DNA of 64,000 nucleotides from Vibrio sp. Of7-15 (GTDB lineage: Bacteria; Pseudomonadota; Gammaproteobacteria; Enterobacterales; Vibrionaceae): positions 153,423 to 217,422 of the forward strand of contig NZ_JAKRGH010000008.1 of NCBI RefSeq assembly GCF_022347565.1, given 5' to 3'. Position 1 is the first letter of the stretch. Each line of letters opens with the position of its first letter. The notes beneath the pieces are model-generated. The model was not told the DNA's origin and searched no databases. It was given only the letters and a program-made list of their open reading frames with translations. The position numbers were made by a program, and so were the translations under genes. This document shows, piece by piece, positions 8,991-18,174 of this stretch.

Positions 8991-10430
8991 TTGAAGAAGC
9001 ATTATTCACTAAATAAAACCCTACTTGCCCTTATATGTAGCTCAAGCTTTTATGCTCAAGCGACTGAATTACCATTAGCAGGTGACGTAGAAACGGCTAT
9101 CGCCCCTTTTAATCTCTCAACCCCATTATCGACATCTGGCGAAAAGCACTCCCTAAATGAAAACGAGTTTTTCTCTATTGAAGAGCAAGATCAACAAGCT
9201 CCTTTAGCTGTACCCTCAGCTACATCGCCAACACGATCTTTTCAAGCGCATACTTCTCTGATGGCGGCAGAGCCAACTACGATCACTCCAATGTGTCCGA
9301 CGCTGAATACGGGTAATTTATACACAATTAATAATGCAACAGCAGGAAGTGCTGTCTGCTACCACTTTGAAATTACCGAACGTTCAAAAACCACGGCATT
9401 ACTGGTTGGGCAAAACGCACAAACCAATGTAGATCTAACCGTCTTCCGCCATAATAATGATGACAGCCTAGATGTTGTGGGTACTTCAAAAAATGCGGCC
9501 AATGCAAATGAGTCTGTACTTGCGCTGACGGAACCTGGCCATTATTACTGGTACATGGAAGTGGTTGCCGCCGATGGCTCACCATTTAATTTCGGGGCAG
9601 CAGTGACAACGGGAATTGATCAGTATGAGCTTAATGATGCCGTGTCACTTTCAACGGCCCTGCCCGATAAACACAACCGTATTACAGCCAATTTAGACAG
9701 TGCAACAGACGTAGACTATTACCACTTCACGTCAGTAAGAGGCCAAGATACCGTCGTTGCATTACAAGATGCTTATGGCCAGAACGAATGGATTCTGGAG
9801 CTGTACAATGGTGGTTGGCAACCTTTAGAAAGCACTAAGTTTTACACCCTGAATAACCTACAGCCAAACCAAACCATTAATGTGCGTGTAAAACCAAACC
9901 CAGCAGTCACAGTCGATCCGACTCATCAGTATAAGCTTGTTTTAGGTACTGCAGTTACTCGCCTGAGCTCCTCAAATGTGGACGGTGAAGCCAACGTTAC
10001 TAGAATGACCTTTAACTCAACACCAACCTACATGACAACGCAAGCCTATAAGCGTCTTTACTGGGGAGCTAAAGTTCTGGATTCTACCGGTCAGCCAGTT
10101 GAAGGGGCTGAGATTATACTAAATCTTGATAAACGAGTGGATATCGATACAAATGAGATTAACATTAACTACACACCATACCCACTCATCAGTGACAGCC
10201 ATGGTCAAGTCAGTGGGTTGGTTGATTTAGGTACATGTTCTGGCGATCTTACTTCTAAACCTCACTATGAACATAAATTTGGCACTAAGAATTGGTGGCA
10301 GACCTCATATAACTTCGGCGTGTGGAATATTGACGTGTCACAAGCTAAAGACGTTGGTGTTGGTGGCCCAACAGTACAATATGTCACGCTTGGCCACTTA
10401 TGCCGTCAGAAGTTTTTATACAGTGAATAA
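8991..10430 (+). CDS. exported protein with PPC-like domains, function unknown
   Basis: A frame is open from a TTG at 8949, but TTG at 8991 is the better start: AAGGA lies 7 bases before it, and the product (479 aa) then starts with a clean signal peptide (MKKHYSLNKTLLALICSSSF, cleavage near AQA). Two beta-rich units around residues 110-195 and 200-310 resemble pre-peptidase C-terminal domains, the second opened by the typical DQYELNDA segment. The C-terminal 150 residues resemble a carboxypeptidase-regulatory/Ig-like fold (VLDSTGQPVEGAEI). No peptidase motif was found, so it may be a surface or secreted binding protein. A terminator follows. Confidence 0.75.
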   Translation: MKKHYSLNKTLLALICSSSFYAQATELPLAGDVETAIAPFNLSTPLSTSGEKHSLNENEFFSIEEQDQQAPLAVPSATSPTRSFQAHTSLMAAEPTTITPMCPTLNTGNLYTINNATAGSAVCYHFEITERSKTTALLVGQNAQTNVDLTVFRHNNDDSLDVVGTSKNAANANESVLALTEPGHYYWYMEVVAADGSPFNFGAAVTTGIDQYELNDAVSLSTALPDKHNRITANLDSATDVDYYHFTSVRGQDTVVALQDAYGQNEWILELYNGGWQPLESTKFYTLNNLQPNQTINVRVKPNPAVTVDPTHQYKLVLGTAVTRLSSSNVDGEANVTRMTFNSTPTYMTTQAYKRLYWGAKVLDSTGQPVEGAEIILNLDKRVDIDTNEININYTPYPLISDSHGQVSGLVDLGTCSGDLTSKPHYEHKFGTKNWWQTSYNFGVWNIDVSQAKDVGVGGPTVQYVTLGHLCRQKFLYSE

Positions 10431-10501
10431 GCGATGTAACCTAAACTCGGCGCTAAACTTTCTCTTTATCGCCTAAGCATTTAATACGTAAAATAAAAAG
10501 A

Positions 10502-10533
10502 GGAGCCATAGCCTACTATGGCTCCCCTTTCTT
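10502..10533. terminator. intergenic terminator hairpin, probably bidirectional
   Basis: GGAGCCATAG (10502-10511) pairs perfectly with CTATGGCTCC (10516-10525) around 4 bases. A pyrimidine stretch follows on the plus strand and an A-rich stretch precedes it, so it could serve the rightward gene ending at 10430 and also stop leftward transcripts. Confidence 0.7.
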
Positions 10534-10742
10534 CCTTCTTTCGGGCGAATCATATTTTCCCTTAATCAGGTTATGTGTCTATGTAAGATATTTTATTTGA
10601 TCCCGCACAGATAAATTATAGTGCATTAGAATCATGTAAGACCAATAAATAGAGGCGCAGCTTAATACTGAATACAAACAGCGCCCTTTTATTATCCACC
10701 CATAAAAAGAGTGTTCAAAAACGAGAAGATGGATAAAGGTAA

Positions 10743-11378
10743 TTAAAAACTGTAACGGTAACCAACTTGATAGTGGCTTTCATCCAGCTCTTTCCAATAA
10801 CGGTAACCCGCGTTAAGTTCTAAACCTGAATGCTGTGTGAATTGTAATGTATTACTTACTCGAAATTCGTATTGCTCTTGCTGGCCAAAATCAGCATAAC
10901 GATAAGAAGGTTCTATTTGCAACCAAGATAATGGCTTGAGGCGTAAGCCTAGCTCACTAGAAAATCCACCACCATCATTTGAAATCGTTACATTCTTACA
11001 CTTAGTGCTGCAATTGGTGTTAATGTCTCTTGTTGCATCATAGCTCGCATAACCCATTGAAGCATAAACACTGGCTTGATCCGCCAAAGGAATGTAATAC
11101 CCCGCCGCGAGATAATCTTGCTCTAACGTTGACGAAACACGCGTGGTTAACCCTGTGCGGTATTCTGCGAAAAAGTTCCCGTAAAAGTTCCAGCTTCCTC
11201 TCAGATAAAACCCGTGAAGATATTTACTGGCTTCCTCATTATTGTAACGATTATCAAAATACTGCCCCATTCCCCCTTCATTTACACGCGTAAATTGGTA
11301 TCCACCAGAAAGGAAAGAGTAAGAGGCGTTAGCCGTAAAGCTGCTAGTCACTAATAGTGCAATAAGTACCCGTTTCAT
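10743..11378 (-). CDS. outer-membrane beta-barrel protein
   Basis: A 211-aa exported protein with a signal peptide (MKRVLIALLVTSSFTANA, cleaved before SYSF). It has alternating aromatic/polar strands such as LRGSWNFYGNFFAEYRTG and LQIEPSYRYADF, and ends in aromatic Phe (YQVGYRYSF*), the usual outer-membrane insertion signal. The number of strands fits an 8-stranded barrel. The frame stays open upstream to 11456, but the ATG at 11378 after AAAGAAAAAAC gives the proper signal peptide. A Cys pair (NCSTKCKN) probably lies in an external loop. Ligand unknown. Confidence 0.8.
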   Translation of the reverse strand: MKRVLIALLVTSSFTANASYSFLSGGYQFTRVNEGGMGQYFDNRYNNEEASKYLHGFYLRGSWNFYGNFFAEYRTGLTTRVSSTLEQDYLAAGYYIPLADQASVYASMGYASYDATRDINTNCSTKCKNVTISNDGGGFSSELGLRLKPLSWLQIEPSYRYADFGQQEQYEFRVSNTLQFTQHSGLELNAGYRYWKELDESHYQVGYRYSF

Positions 11379-11605
11379 TGTTTTTTCTTTATGTTCAGTA
11401 AGCGAAAGCTGAATGATATTCTCAAATAAAACAGTATTCAATAATATTTTGAGCAATGTTTTATTGTGGCCAACACTACTTTTAGTAGAACGCTTAGATT
11501 ATAGCCCTTGATTAGGTATTGATGCTCTCTTAGCGAGAACCTTGAAGTGAGTCATTAGGTGGACGTATGAGACTGTTTCTTAGCAATTTTTCTTCTTACA
11601 ACGAG

Positions 11606-11638
11606 ATATGCCTTATCGACTAAACCGATAAGGCATAT
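11606..11638. terminator. 13-bp stem hairpin downstream of the MBL hydrolase gene
   Basis: ATATGCCTTATCG (11606-11618) pairs exactly with CGATAAGGCATAT (11626-11638) around a 7-base loop. It lies 46 bases after the stop codon of the leftward gene ending at 11685. There is no T-tract, so it may be an atypical terminator or another structured element. Confidence 0.45.
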
Positions 11639-11684
11639 AACGCTTTAACCAACCGACGCTGTTGTGCTTGTCTGCATTAACCTG

Positions 11685-12539
11685 TTAGTTTGACTTACTA
11701 GTATTGCTGCTTTCCTCAAACTTCTTGGTCGCTAAGCCAACTTGCTGATCAACAAAGTTGAAAAAGTTTGTGTCGCTAATAAACGGGTTTAGGCCGCCAT
11801 CTTTACCCACTTTATCCCTATTAGAGAACAGGTTATTTTTATGAGGGTGATTAGACAAATTAACCGTGACTAATGGGCTGTCCATCGCTATTTTTTTAAT
11901 TCGTTTCATGCTTGCAAAAAATTTCTTTGCCAATTCAGGCTTCTGGAAATTGACTCCATGTCCACCAATCACGAAAGCTCTATACGGTTTGCCGTTATCC
12001 TCAACGAAAAAATCGACAGATAAATCCCCTTCCGTGTGGCCTGGCGTTAAATAAAACTTAAAATTCGTGCCACCTATCAGAATGTTTGAATCATCTTCAG
12101 CGAATGTATCAACCTCTGGAGGTAGGAATTTATTTTTCCCTTTACTCTTTTCAGATTGCTCGATGGATAACTCAAGCCCTTTTTTGGTCATGATCACTTT
12201 GGAATTGTACATAGACTGAAGATATTGCGCTCCACCCACATGATCTGAATGACCATGTGTTGCAATAATATGAGTCACGGCTTTATCCTCTAACCCCAGC
12301 TTCTGTAAATTAATAGGAATCCATTTGCTGTATGGGAAATCGAGGGTGTCAATAATAACCAAACCTGATGATGTTTCTACAGCATAGGAAGAAACCCACT
12401 TATCCCCTACGTAATAAACGTTATCGAACATTTTAAAAGGTTCAACATAGCCATTCTTCGTATTCATTTCCGGTATTTCCGTTTCGGAAAACGTGGGTAC
12501 TGATAATAATATAAAAATCAAATATAGAATGAAGCGCAT
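11685..12539 (-). CDS. exported MBL-fold metallo-hydrolase
   Basis: A metallo-beta-lactamase-fold hydrolase of 284 aa. It shows the metal motif HGHSDH (ATHGHSDHVGGAQYL), a third His in TPGHTEGDLS and a further His in SNHPHKNN, a pattern closest to B3-like members. The Cys ligand of B1 enzymes is absent. The signal peptide is MRFILYLIFILLSVPTFS. The start at 12539 is chosen because GGAGAA is ideally spaced in front of it; the upstream in-frame start at 12584 would put 15 residues before the signal. It could be a beta-lactam or quorum-signal hydrolase, or a housekeeping thioesterase; sequence alone does not decide. Confidence 0.85.
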   Translation of the reverse strand: MRFILYLIFILLSVPTFSETEIPEMNTKNGYVEPFKMFDNVYYVGDKWVSSYAVETSSGLVIIDTLDFPYSKWIPINLQKLGLEDKAVTHIIATHGHSDHVGGAQYLQSMYNSKVIMTKKGLELSIEQSEKSKGKNKFLPPEVDTFAEDDSNILIGGTNFKFYLTPGHTEGDLSVDFFVEDNGKPYRAFVIGGHGVNFQKPELAKKFFASMKRIKKIAMDSPLVTVNLSNHPHKNNLFSNRDKVGKDGGLNPFISDTNFFNFVDQQVGLATKKFEESSNTSKSN

Positions 12540-12731
12540 TAATTTCTCCAAAATGCTAGCAAGTGTTTTACCCAGAAAGCTCAAACACGATCGGGTATAA
12601 AAATAAAAAGGGTCATGCCCTGCAGGTTATGATCGACTTAAATAGCCTTGATCTGTGTTGCTCTTTATTGGTGACTGGTGATTATGATGTCCACCAGCGA
12701 TATTGTTTAGTAAGACACACCATCAACCCAT

Positions 12732-13466
12732 TTATTGCATTGGATGCAGCATCCACACATTGGGGTCGAGGTACGTCGCGATGCCTTTCTCTGTATTTAC
12801 TGTGACGGGACTTAGCGCCCCTTTTACCACGTACTCGCCCGAGGTAGGGAAAACCATGTCAGTCCATTGCGCCCAGTCTTCAAGCGAGCTGGTGACTTCT
12901 AATGTATTTTCCACAACGTTAATGATTTCCGCTCCCAACTTTTCATGCACTCTCAACCAAGGGTCGTACAAATAGCCATCTGAATTTTTCCACGTTGCGT
13001 ATTCATGTATGGATTGCAAAGGGTATTGTGCTTTTTTCGTCGGTCTGACAGGCACAACTAATGAAGACAAACCCATGGCCAAAGCCAGCTTCTTCATTTC
13101 AATCAGTATCTTTGTACTTAGCCCTTTACCTTGTGATGCCGGATCCACAAGCGCACCAATGGGGATCAACGTATTTGCTTCTAGGTTATTACGTTTAACC
13201 TCTAACCCATTATTTAAAACATTTTCAATTGAACTTGGTAGATTTTCTGGTTTTCCATCCCATACAACAGGCACAGTAAAACCAACCGCGATCACCTGAT
13301 CATGCTGAGTGAGCACTAATACGTACTCACTTAACTCATCATAGAAATGTGACCAACTTTTCGCATCGCCATTTTGCAAAAAAAGTGGCCACGAACGATC
13401 GTCTAGCGATGCCACCTGAGTAGTAAGATCTTTTCGATCGTTAAGGCAACTTACCTTATATTCCAT
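12732..13466 (-). CDS. GNAT-family N-acetyltransferase
   Basis: A cytoplasmic acetyl-CoA-dependent N-acetyltransferase of 244 aa. The acetyl-CoA loop is seen in VDPASQGKGLSTKIL, after a beta strand and preceded by IPIG. The substrate is unknown. ATG at 13466 is preferred to TTG at 13490 because AAAGG lies 8 bases ahead of it. The short gap to the VOC gene (ending at 13498) suggests the two are cotranscribed leftward. Confidence 0.8.
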   Translation of the reverse strand: MEYKVSCLNDRKDLTTQVASLDDRSWPLFLQNGDAKSWSHFYDELSEYVLVLTQHDQVIAVGFTVPVVWDGKPENLPSSIENVLNNGLEVKRNNLEANTLIPIGALVDPASQGKGLSTKILIEMKKLALAMGLSSLVVPVRPTKKAQYPLQSIHEYATWKNSDGYLYDPWLRVHEKLGAEIINVVENTLEVTSSLEDWAQWTDMVFPTSGEYVVKGALSPVTVNTEKGIATYLDPNVWMLHPMQ

Positions 13467-13497
13467 GCTAATTACCTTTATTCCTTTCAAGAAATAA

Positions 13498-13851
13498 TCA
13501 TTTAAGTTTGCCTTTCAAACCAATTAAATTACCAAAAGGATCTTCAACTTGGCATATAGATAAACCATTTTCTATTTTTAGCGGGCCTCGATATAACTTT
13601 GCACCTAAACCGACAAAGTGTTCTAGTGATTCATTGATACTTTCCACAGACCAATATAGAACCGTGCCCTTTTTCCCTGCCCCGACTTTTTCATCAGCTT
13701 GGACAATTTCGAGAGCAAACCCATTAATATCAAGCACCGTAAATTCAAATTCATCTAAATACGTTGATTTAGCCATAGGAAACGCTTTTTGATACCACTT
13801 TAATCCCAAGGATACATCTGGAACATGAACCAATACCGCTGCTGGCCTCAA
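13498..13851 (-). CDS. VOC-family (glyoxalase/bleomycin-resistance fold) protein
   Basis: A 117-aa vicinal-oxygen-chelate fold protein. It begins at TTG with GGAGAGATCTT before it, and reads MRPAAVLVHVPDVSLGLKWY, typical of the first beta-alpha unit, and closes with VEDPFGNLIGLKG, the second-half signature. Likely metal ligands are His9 and the Glu in FALEIVQ. It precedes the GNAT gene and may share its transcript. Substrate unknown. Confidence 0.8.
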   Translation of the reverse strand: MRPAAVLVHVPDVSLGLKWYQKAFPMAKSTYLDEFEFTVLDINGFALEIVQADEKVGAGKKGTVLYWSVESINESLEHFVGLGAKLYRGPLKIENGLSICQVEDPFGNLIGLKGKLK

Positions 13852-13939
13852 AAGATCTCTCCTTCCTACAAACTAGAATGTGTATTTCTACTCTTTTCCC
13901 CATACCGTTCGAAGACCAGAACGGGAGATTCCCTCAATG

Positions 13940-14323
13940 CTAATGGGGGTTGGTTCCCTTTTCACAAACTCTCTGAGTTATTGACGTTGTCAGATCAGCC
14001 GGGAAATACCCTTGGATCTCTTCTTTGGGCAGTCGAGTTTCTCCCCAAAGCATACCGAACTCGCCTATGGATACACTTCGTGGCTCACAAGTTACTTTTA
14101 TCGCAACTTCAAGCTCCCCAGATTTACCACCTCGGATTAACGTAAGATCAGTTAACCCATCCAGATTGCCATGAACATACCATTCATCTACGTAGGGTCC
14201 TCCGACCGTATCGGTATACACGTGAATACTGCTTAGAACATCGGTATTGTCTTTTGCGGCCAAGCTGTCACTGAAGCCAAAAGACAACAAGGTAGAAAAC
14301 AGAAGGTAGTACTTTTTATGCAT
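13940..14323 (-). CDS. small exported protein, function unknown
   Basis: A 127-aa protein with a signal peptide (MHKKYYLLFSTLLSFGFSDS, cleavage near LAA). The mature part is beta-rich (IHVYTDTVGGPYVDEWYVHG, LTLIRGGKSGELEVAIKVTC) and carries two cysteines that may form a disulfide. I do not recognise the family. It lies alone between two VOC genes with clear gaps on both sides, leftward like its neighbours. Confidence 0.6.
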   Translation of the reverse strand: MHKKYYLLFSTLLSFGFSDSLAAKDNTDVLSSIHVYTDTVGGPYVDEWYVHGNLDGLTDLTLIRGGKSGELEVAIKVTCEPRSVSIGEFGMLWGETRLPKEEIQGYFPADLTTSITQRVCEKGTNPH

Positions 14324-14458
14324 TTTTATCTCAACCCATCACGACATAACTTTATGATACATGGGTTCTTTTTCACTGTGTCATAATAAGTAAATACACA
14401 TCTAAGAAACAAGATCTTAGGCACAATACCGACACTTTCTAGAAAGAGTTTTCCCTAA

Positions 14459-14872
14459 CTAATTAGATGACTTGTTTAATTGCAATAAATCCCACTTATT
14501 GCCGTACAGATCTTGAAACACCACAACGGTGCCGTATTCTTCTACACGCGGATCTTCATTAAAAACCACCCCATTGTCTTTCATTAACTCATAATCACGC
14601 CAAAAGTCATTGGTTTGCAGGAATAAGAAAACTCGACCACCTGTTTGATTGCCTACTGCGTGCTTTTGTTCATCGTTACTGGCTTGAGCCAACAATAAAT
14701 TGGTCCCGTTTGAATTAGGAGGAGACACTTGCACCCATCGTTTGCCGCCACCTAAGTCCGTGTCTTCAACCAAAGTAAACTGTAGCTTATTTGTATAGAA
14801 CTCAATTGCATCATCGTAATTATCCACCACTAACGCAATGTTTCCTATTTGCTGCTGCACAAGGTTAGGCAT
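14459..14872 (-). CDS. VOC-family glyoxalase-like protein
   Basis: A 137-aa protein with the two-module VOC fold: GNIALVVDNYDDAIEFYTNKL at the start, and VVFQDLYGNKWDLLQ at the end, where the Asp/Leu-Tyr-Gly-Asn-Lys-Trp-Asp signature is typical. ATG follows AGGAGAATAGTC. It belongs to a common proteobacterial group, usually annotated as glyoxalase/dioxygenase superfamily, with no known substrate. Confidence 0.85.
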   Translation of the reverse strand: MPNLVQQQIGNIALVVDNYDDAIEFYTNKLQFTLVEDTDLGGGKRWVQVSPPNSNGTNLLLAQASNDEQKHAVGNQTGGRVFLFLQTNDFWRDYELMKDNGVVFNEDPRVEEYGTVVVFQDLYGNKWDLLQLNKSSN

Positions 14873-15325
14873 GACTATTCTCCTAAATGCTAAAACGGAT
14901 TCCGCTTTTATATTATTGATTAATTAAAAATGCCAAACTCGTTAAGCTTGGCATCTTTTGAAAAACGGGCTCAATATAATTTAAATATAAGCGCTTATAA
15001 ATACCACCAGCGAGAACTAAAAAGAGCCATCCACTTTTTTGATCTCAAAGCCAGCTCGAACACTGACTTTCATCTTTGATAGTTCTAAAAATAACAAACT
15101 TGCCAAAAAACATAAAAACCCAATAAAAACCCAATAAAAACAAAAAGTAAAATAAGAACCAATCCAAAATAATAAATTTAACAGCTCACAAAAAAAGATG
15201 ACCGAAATATAATTTTATAAAATAAAAGCCTCACCAATCACAACTCAATTTAATAACCATTTACACACAAAGAAAACTACCTCTACTCTGAAAAAGCAAT
15301 TTAGCACCAATATCAGGAGCAAAAT
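14873..15325. other. intergenic region with a hairpin and a short tandem repeat
   Basis: The gap between divergent genes holds a 7-bp hairpin (ATGCCAA 14930-14936, TTGGCAT 14948-14954) and three near copies of an 11-base unit AATAAAAACCC at about 15111-15142. It must contain the promoters of the VOC gene and the PAS-cupin-GMC operon. No coding sequence is apparent. Confidence 0.4.
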
Positions 15326-15739
15326 ATGCTTAAAAACGTTATAGAACCACCTGTAAGCCCAGAAGAGTTCAATTCAGATGTGTTAATGACCGTTTTAGAT
15401 ACACAAGACGGCATTTATTACGCCATCAAAAATACGAACTCTGTCTTTCTTTGGGTAAACCAGAACTTTTCTGATCTCATTGGCGTGCCTAAGAGTGACT
15501 TAATTGGGCAGAAAGACCAGTTTGCCGCCCACGTTGCCCACGACCAATTGGTGATTACATCTGGCAAACCTATCCTTAATCTGCATGAAACCATCCCCGT
15601 TCCAGATGGATCTGGAGGTCATAAAGATGAACCCATAGTCACGCAGAAAGGACTTTGGCGAGATACCCAAAACCCTGAACTCATCAAAGGCATCACGGTA
15701 TGCTTTTCACTGGTTAACCCACCTGAGGGGGCAAAATGA
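15326..15739 (+). CDS. small PAS-domain protein
   Basis: A 137-aa stand-alone PAS domain. The core reads DGIYYAIKNTNSVFLWVNQNF followed by LIGVPKSDLIGQKD, the classical helix after the second strand, and ends in the LIKGITVCFSLVNP strand. There is no kinase, cyclase or HTH partner, so it may sense a ligand or redox state for its operon mates. ATG follows AGGAGCAAAAT. Its stop overlaps the next gene's start as ATGA, so translation is coupled to the cupin. Confidence 0.75.
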   Translation: MLKNVIEPPVSPEEFNSDVLMTVLDTQDGIYYAIKNTNSVFLWVNQNFSDLIGVPKSDLIGQKDQFAAHVAHDQLVITSGKPILNLHETIPVPDGSGGHKDEPIVTQKGLWRDTQNPELIKGITVCFSLVNPPEGAK

Positions 15740-16275
15740 AAGGGGCAGAATATTGGCTCGATCACTTAAAACTAGAAGCCATTGAACTTGGGGGCTATTT
15801 TGGTGAGGGTGAAGCTTCCAGCGAAACCATTCCCAAACAAGCTCTACCAGAGCGGTTTCATTCAGATCGACGATTTTATTCAAACAACTATTACCTGCTT
15901 GCACGTGATTTAATCTCTCCTTTTCCTAGCTCTCGCTTGGCTTTACATCAATTAAATCAAGATGAGCAGTGGTTCTTTTTACAAGGGACAGCGCTTAAGC
16001 TCTATCTGTTTTTACCTCATGGTGAATTCAAAGTAATCACAGTGGGAGACAAACTGGAGCAAGATCAGGTATTACTTTGCTCTGCCCCTCATAACACGTG
16101 GTTCGGTGCGGAACTTCAGGAAGATTCCAACTTTGCTTTATGTGCATGCAGCTTGGCTCCGGGGTGGGATCCTGCCGATTCAATCACTCCAACTCAATCC
16201 GATATTCAGCAGCTCATTACAGACTATCCTGCGCAAGCAGACATCATCAACCGCTTGGCATTTAGCGCCAAGTAA
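15736..16275 (+). CDS. cupin-fold protein (DUF985/cupin_5 type)
   Basis: A 179-aa protein of the cupin_5 group: EYWLDHLKLEAIELGGYFGE at the start, then FSSNNYYLLARDLISPF-like strand (here YSNNYYLLARDLI), the metal-side HQLNQDEQWFFLQG and the late CSLAPGWDP motif. Members are beta-barrel proteins, many of them unstudied, thought to bind sugar or nucleotide ligands. It sits between a PAS protein and a GMC oxidoreductase, and start and stop overlap upstream, so it most likely acts with them. Confidence 0.85.
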   Translation: MKGAEYWLDHLKLEAIELGGYFGEGEASSETIPKQALPERFHSDRRFYSNNYYLLARDLISPFPSSRLALHQLNQDEQWFFLQGTALKLYLFLPHGEFKVITVGDKLEQDQVLLCSAPHNTWFGAELQEDSNFALCACSLAPGWDPADSITPTQSDIQQLITDYPAQADIINRLAFSAK

Positions 16276-16308
16276 TACGTCACACCTAGTTTATACAAGG
16301 AAAGAATA

Positions 16309-18078
16309 ATGGGAACAGCGGCATCAAGTAACAAACTTCAATATGGCTATCCTACTCCGGGGCCTCAAAGCCCAACGGGTCAGAAAGTCATGGATCATGT
16401 GTTTTTCCTATCAAATGGTGAATGGAAAAAAGCACGAGAAGAAAATGATTACGATTACGTTGTAGTAGGTACTGGCTTTTGTGCCTTAGCGTTTGCGGAG
16501 CGCATATTAGAAAAAGAAAACTCTAACGCCCGTATTTTGTTAATTGAGCGAGGCACCTTCTTTTTACCTGAGCATTTCCAGAATTTACCATTGCCATTTA
16601 AAGATACATTAGGTGGGTTATCTGAAACTTTCCCGTGGACAATGTCGATTAAAAATCAGCAGCCCGACTCTCCCATTAAGTGGCAACACGGAATGGTACC
16701 TTTCTTTGGTGGTAGATCCACCCTCTGGAGCGCATGGTGCCCAATACCAAATAACGATGAGTTTGCTGGTTGGCCAACACACACCATTGAAGCCGCAAGA
16801 AAGAATTTTGACTCAGCTAAAAACCTACTTAGAGTACAAAATGCAGACGAGATCGATAACTTCCCTCATCAAGAAATTTTTGACTTTGTGTCTGGTACTC
16901 GACCTGTTTACGGCGCACTGCAACGACGAGTACAAAGTCTATTGCAAGAGTTAGGGAGAGACGTAAACGGGATTTACCGTACCGATCCGGCGCCACTGGC
17001 TTCTGCCTCTATGCAAGAAAATGGCATTGATTTCCAAAAGTTCTCCACCCCAGGGGAGTTACTCGCCTTAGCAGAGAAATTCAATAAAGTAGACGCCGCT
17101 GGAAAACGTGTTGGTCCTCAGCTTGATATTGTCAGTGCTTGTACCGTAGAAGAAATCCACCAGCAAGAGTTAAACGGTGAGAAAAAAGCCACGGCACTGC
17201 AAACGTCACGCGGCGTATTACCATTAGGCAATGCTGAACTGGTGTTGGCCATGGGGACATTGCCACCGACCACCTTAGTTCGTAACTCCTTCCCTAGTAT
17301 ACCGAATTTGGGTTCTCGTTTTTCCGCCCACTTCATTAGTTCGATTGTCGCGCGAGTACCTAAGTCTGAGTTAGATCCTGATGGTAAGTTTGGTCAACTC
17401 GAATTAGGCGCAAACTACGTGGCTGGTGTGGCCAATGATAGTTTTGATCAACAGTTCCACATCCAGCTTTCTTCGTTATGGGATTCTAACCCAGAGAAAA
17501 ACGCCGAGCTTGCACTGAGGTACATGCCAGATGTGGTGGCAACCGCTTCTATGGAGCAACTGCAATCTTCTCCTGATCACGTGGTGTTTGTGTGTGCGGT
17601 ACTGGGGGAGCTCGACTACAAAAACGACAATAACTGGTTTAAGAAAAATAGTGCGGACGATGATGTAACAACCAACTCGTTACTGCAAATTACCACAAAC
17701 GAACTTGATTTAGATACCTGGGAAACCATGGACCAATCCACTTTCGACATATTAGAAACAGTACTCTCGCCTAGTGGTTCTGGCGCAGTGGAATATTGGC
17801 ACCCACGTATGGAAAATGGACAAGATCACGGAGAATGGTTCCGCTCTCGCCCTGACGCCAAAGATATCCGTGTCGATGCACCCGTGCATGAAAGCTCCAC
17901 GCTCCATATTGGTGAAGAAGATTCAGCGCCTGTTGACTTGGATTATAAGTTGAAAGGGACAAATAACGTTTACATCACAGGTGGTGCCCTATGGCCGCAA
18001 GGTGGCTCTTGGAACCCGACGTTAACGATGGTAGCGTTAGCACAAGATCTCGCCGACAAACTGCACAGTAAAAAATAG
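16309..18078 (+). CDS. GMC-type FAD oxidoreductase
   Basis: A 589-aa flavoprotein of the glucose-methanol-choline family. The FAD-binding motif is YVVVGTGFCALAFAERIL (residues 44-61), and the C-terminal GMC domain ends in GGALWPQGGSWNPTLTMVALAQ, the conserved flavin-contacting segment. Two histidine segments near the C-terminus (EYWHPRMENGQ, HESSTLHIGEE) may supply the active-site bases. It has no signal peptide. ATG follows AAGGAAAGAATA. It is the last gene of the PAS-cupin-GMC operon and ends in a strong hairpin. The substrate is unknown; alcohols or sugars are typical for the family. Confidence 0.9.
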   Translation: MGTAASSNKLQYGYPTPGPQSPTGQKVMDHVFFLSNGEWKKAREENDYDYVVVGTGFCALAFAERILEKENSNARILLIERGTFFLPEHFQNLPLPFKDTLGGLSETFPWTMSIKNQQPDSPIKWQHGMVPFFGGRSTLWSAWCPIPNNDEFAGWPTHTIEAARKNFDSAKNLLRVQNADEIDNFPHQEIFDFVSGTRPVYGALQRRVQSLLQELGRDVNGIYRTDPAPLASASMQENGIDFQKFSTPGELLALAEKFNKVDAAGKRVGPQLDIVSACTVEEIHQQELNGEKKATALQTSRGVLPLGNAELVLAMGTLPPTTLVRNSFPSIPNLGSRFSAHFISSIVARVPKSELDPDGKFGQLELGANYVAGVANDSFDQQFHIQLSSLWDSNPEKNAELALRYMPDVVATASMEQLQSSPDHVVFVCAVLGELDYKNDNNWFKKNSADDDVTTNSLLQITTNELDLDTWETMDQSTFDILETVLSPSGSGAVEYWHPRMENGQDHGEWFRSRPDAKDIRVDAPVHESSTLHIGEEDSAPVDLDYKLKGTNNVYITGGALWPQGGSWNPTLTMVALAQDLADKLHSKK

Positions 18079-18094
18079 TCTTTAATTAAACAAA

Positions 18095-18129
18095 ATCAGC
18101 GACGACCATGGTTAATGGCCGTCGCTGAT
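18095..18129. terminator. shared terminator hairpin between convergent genes
   Basis: ATCAGCGACG and CGTCGCTGAT with further CCAT/ATGG pairing form a stem of about 14 bp, with a single mismatch, between the GMC oxidoreductase stop and the convergent gene ending at 18175. The T-tract is weak in both directions. Confidence 0.65.
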
Positions 18130-18174
18130 GTATTCAAATTTGTTAGATATTCGTCTGCTAGATAACGTTAAAAA

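Noticed and set aside
11606..11638. Hairpin as a lone attC or dif-like site
   Set aside because: It lacks core sites and the attC inner layout, and it sits at the 3' end of a chromosomal gene, so an atypical terminator is simpler.
15111..15142. Tandem 11-base units as a possible CRISPR or iteron array
   Set aside because: Only three imperfect units without spacers or a neighbouring replication or cas gene.
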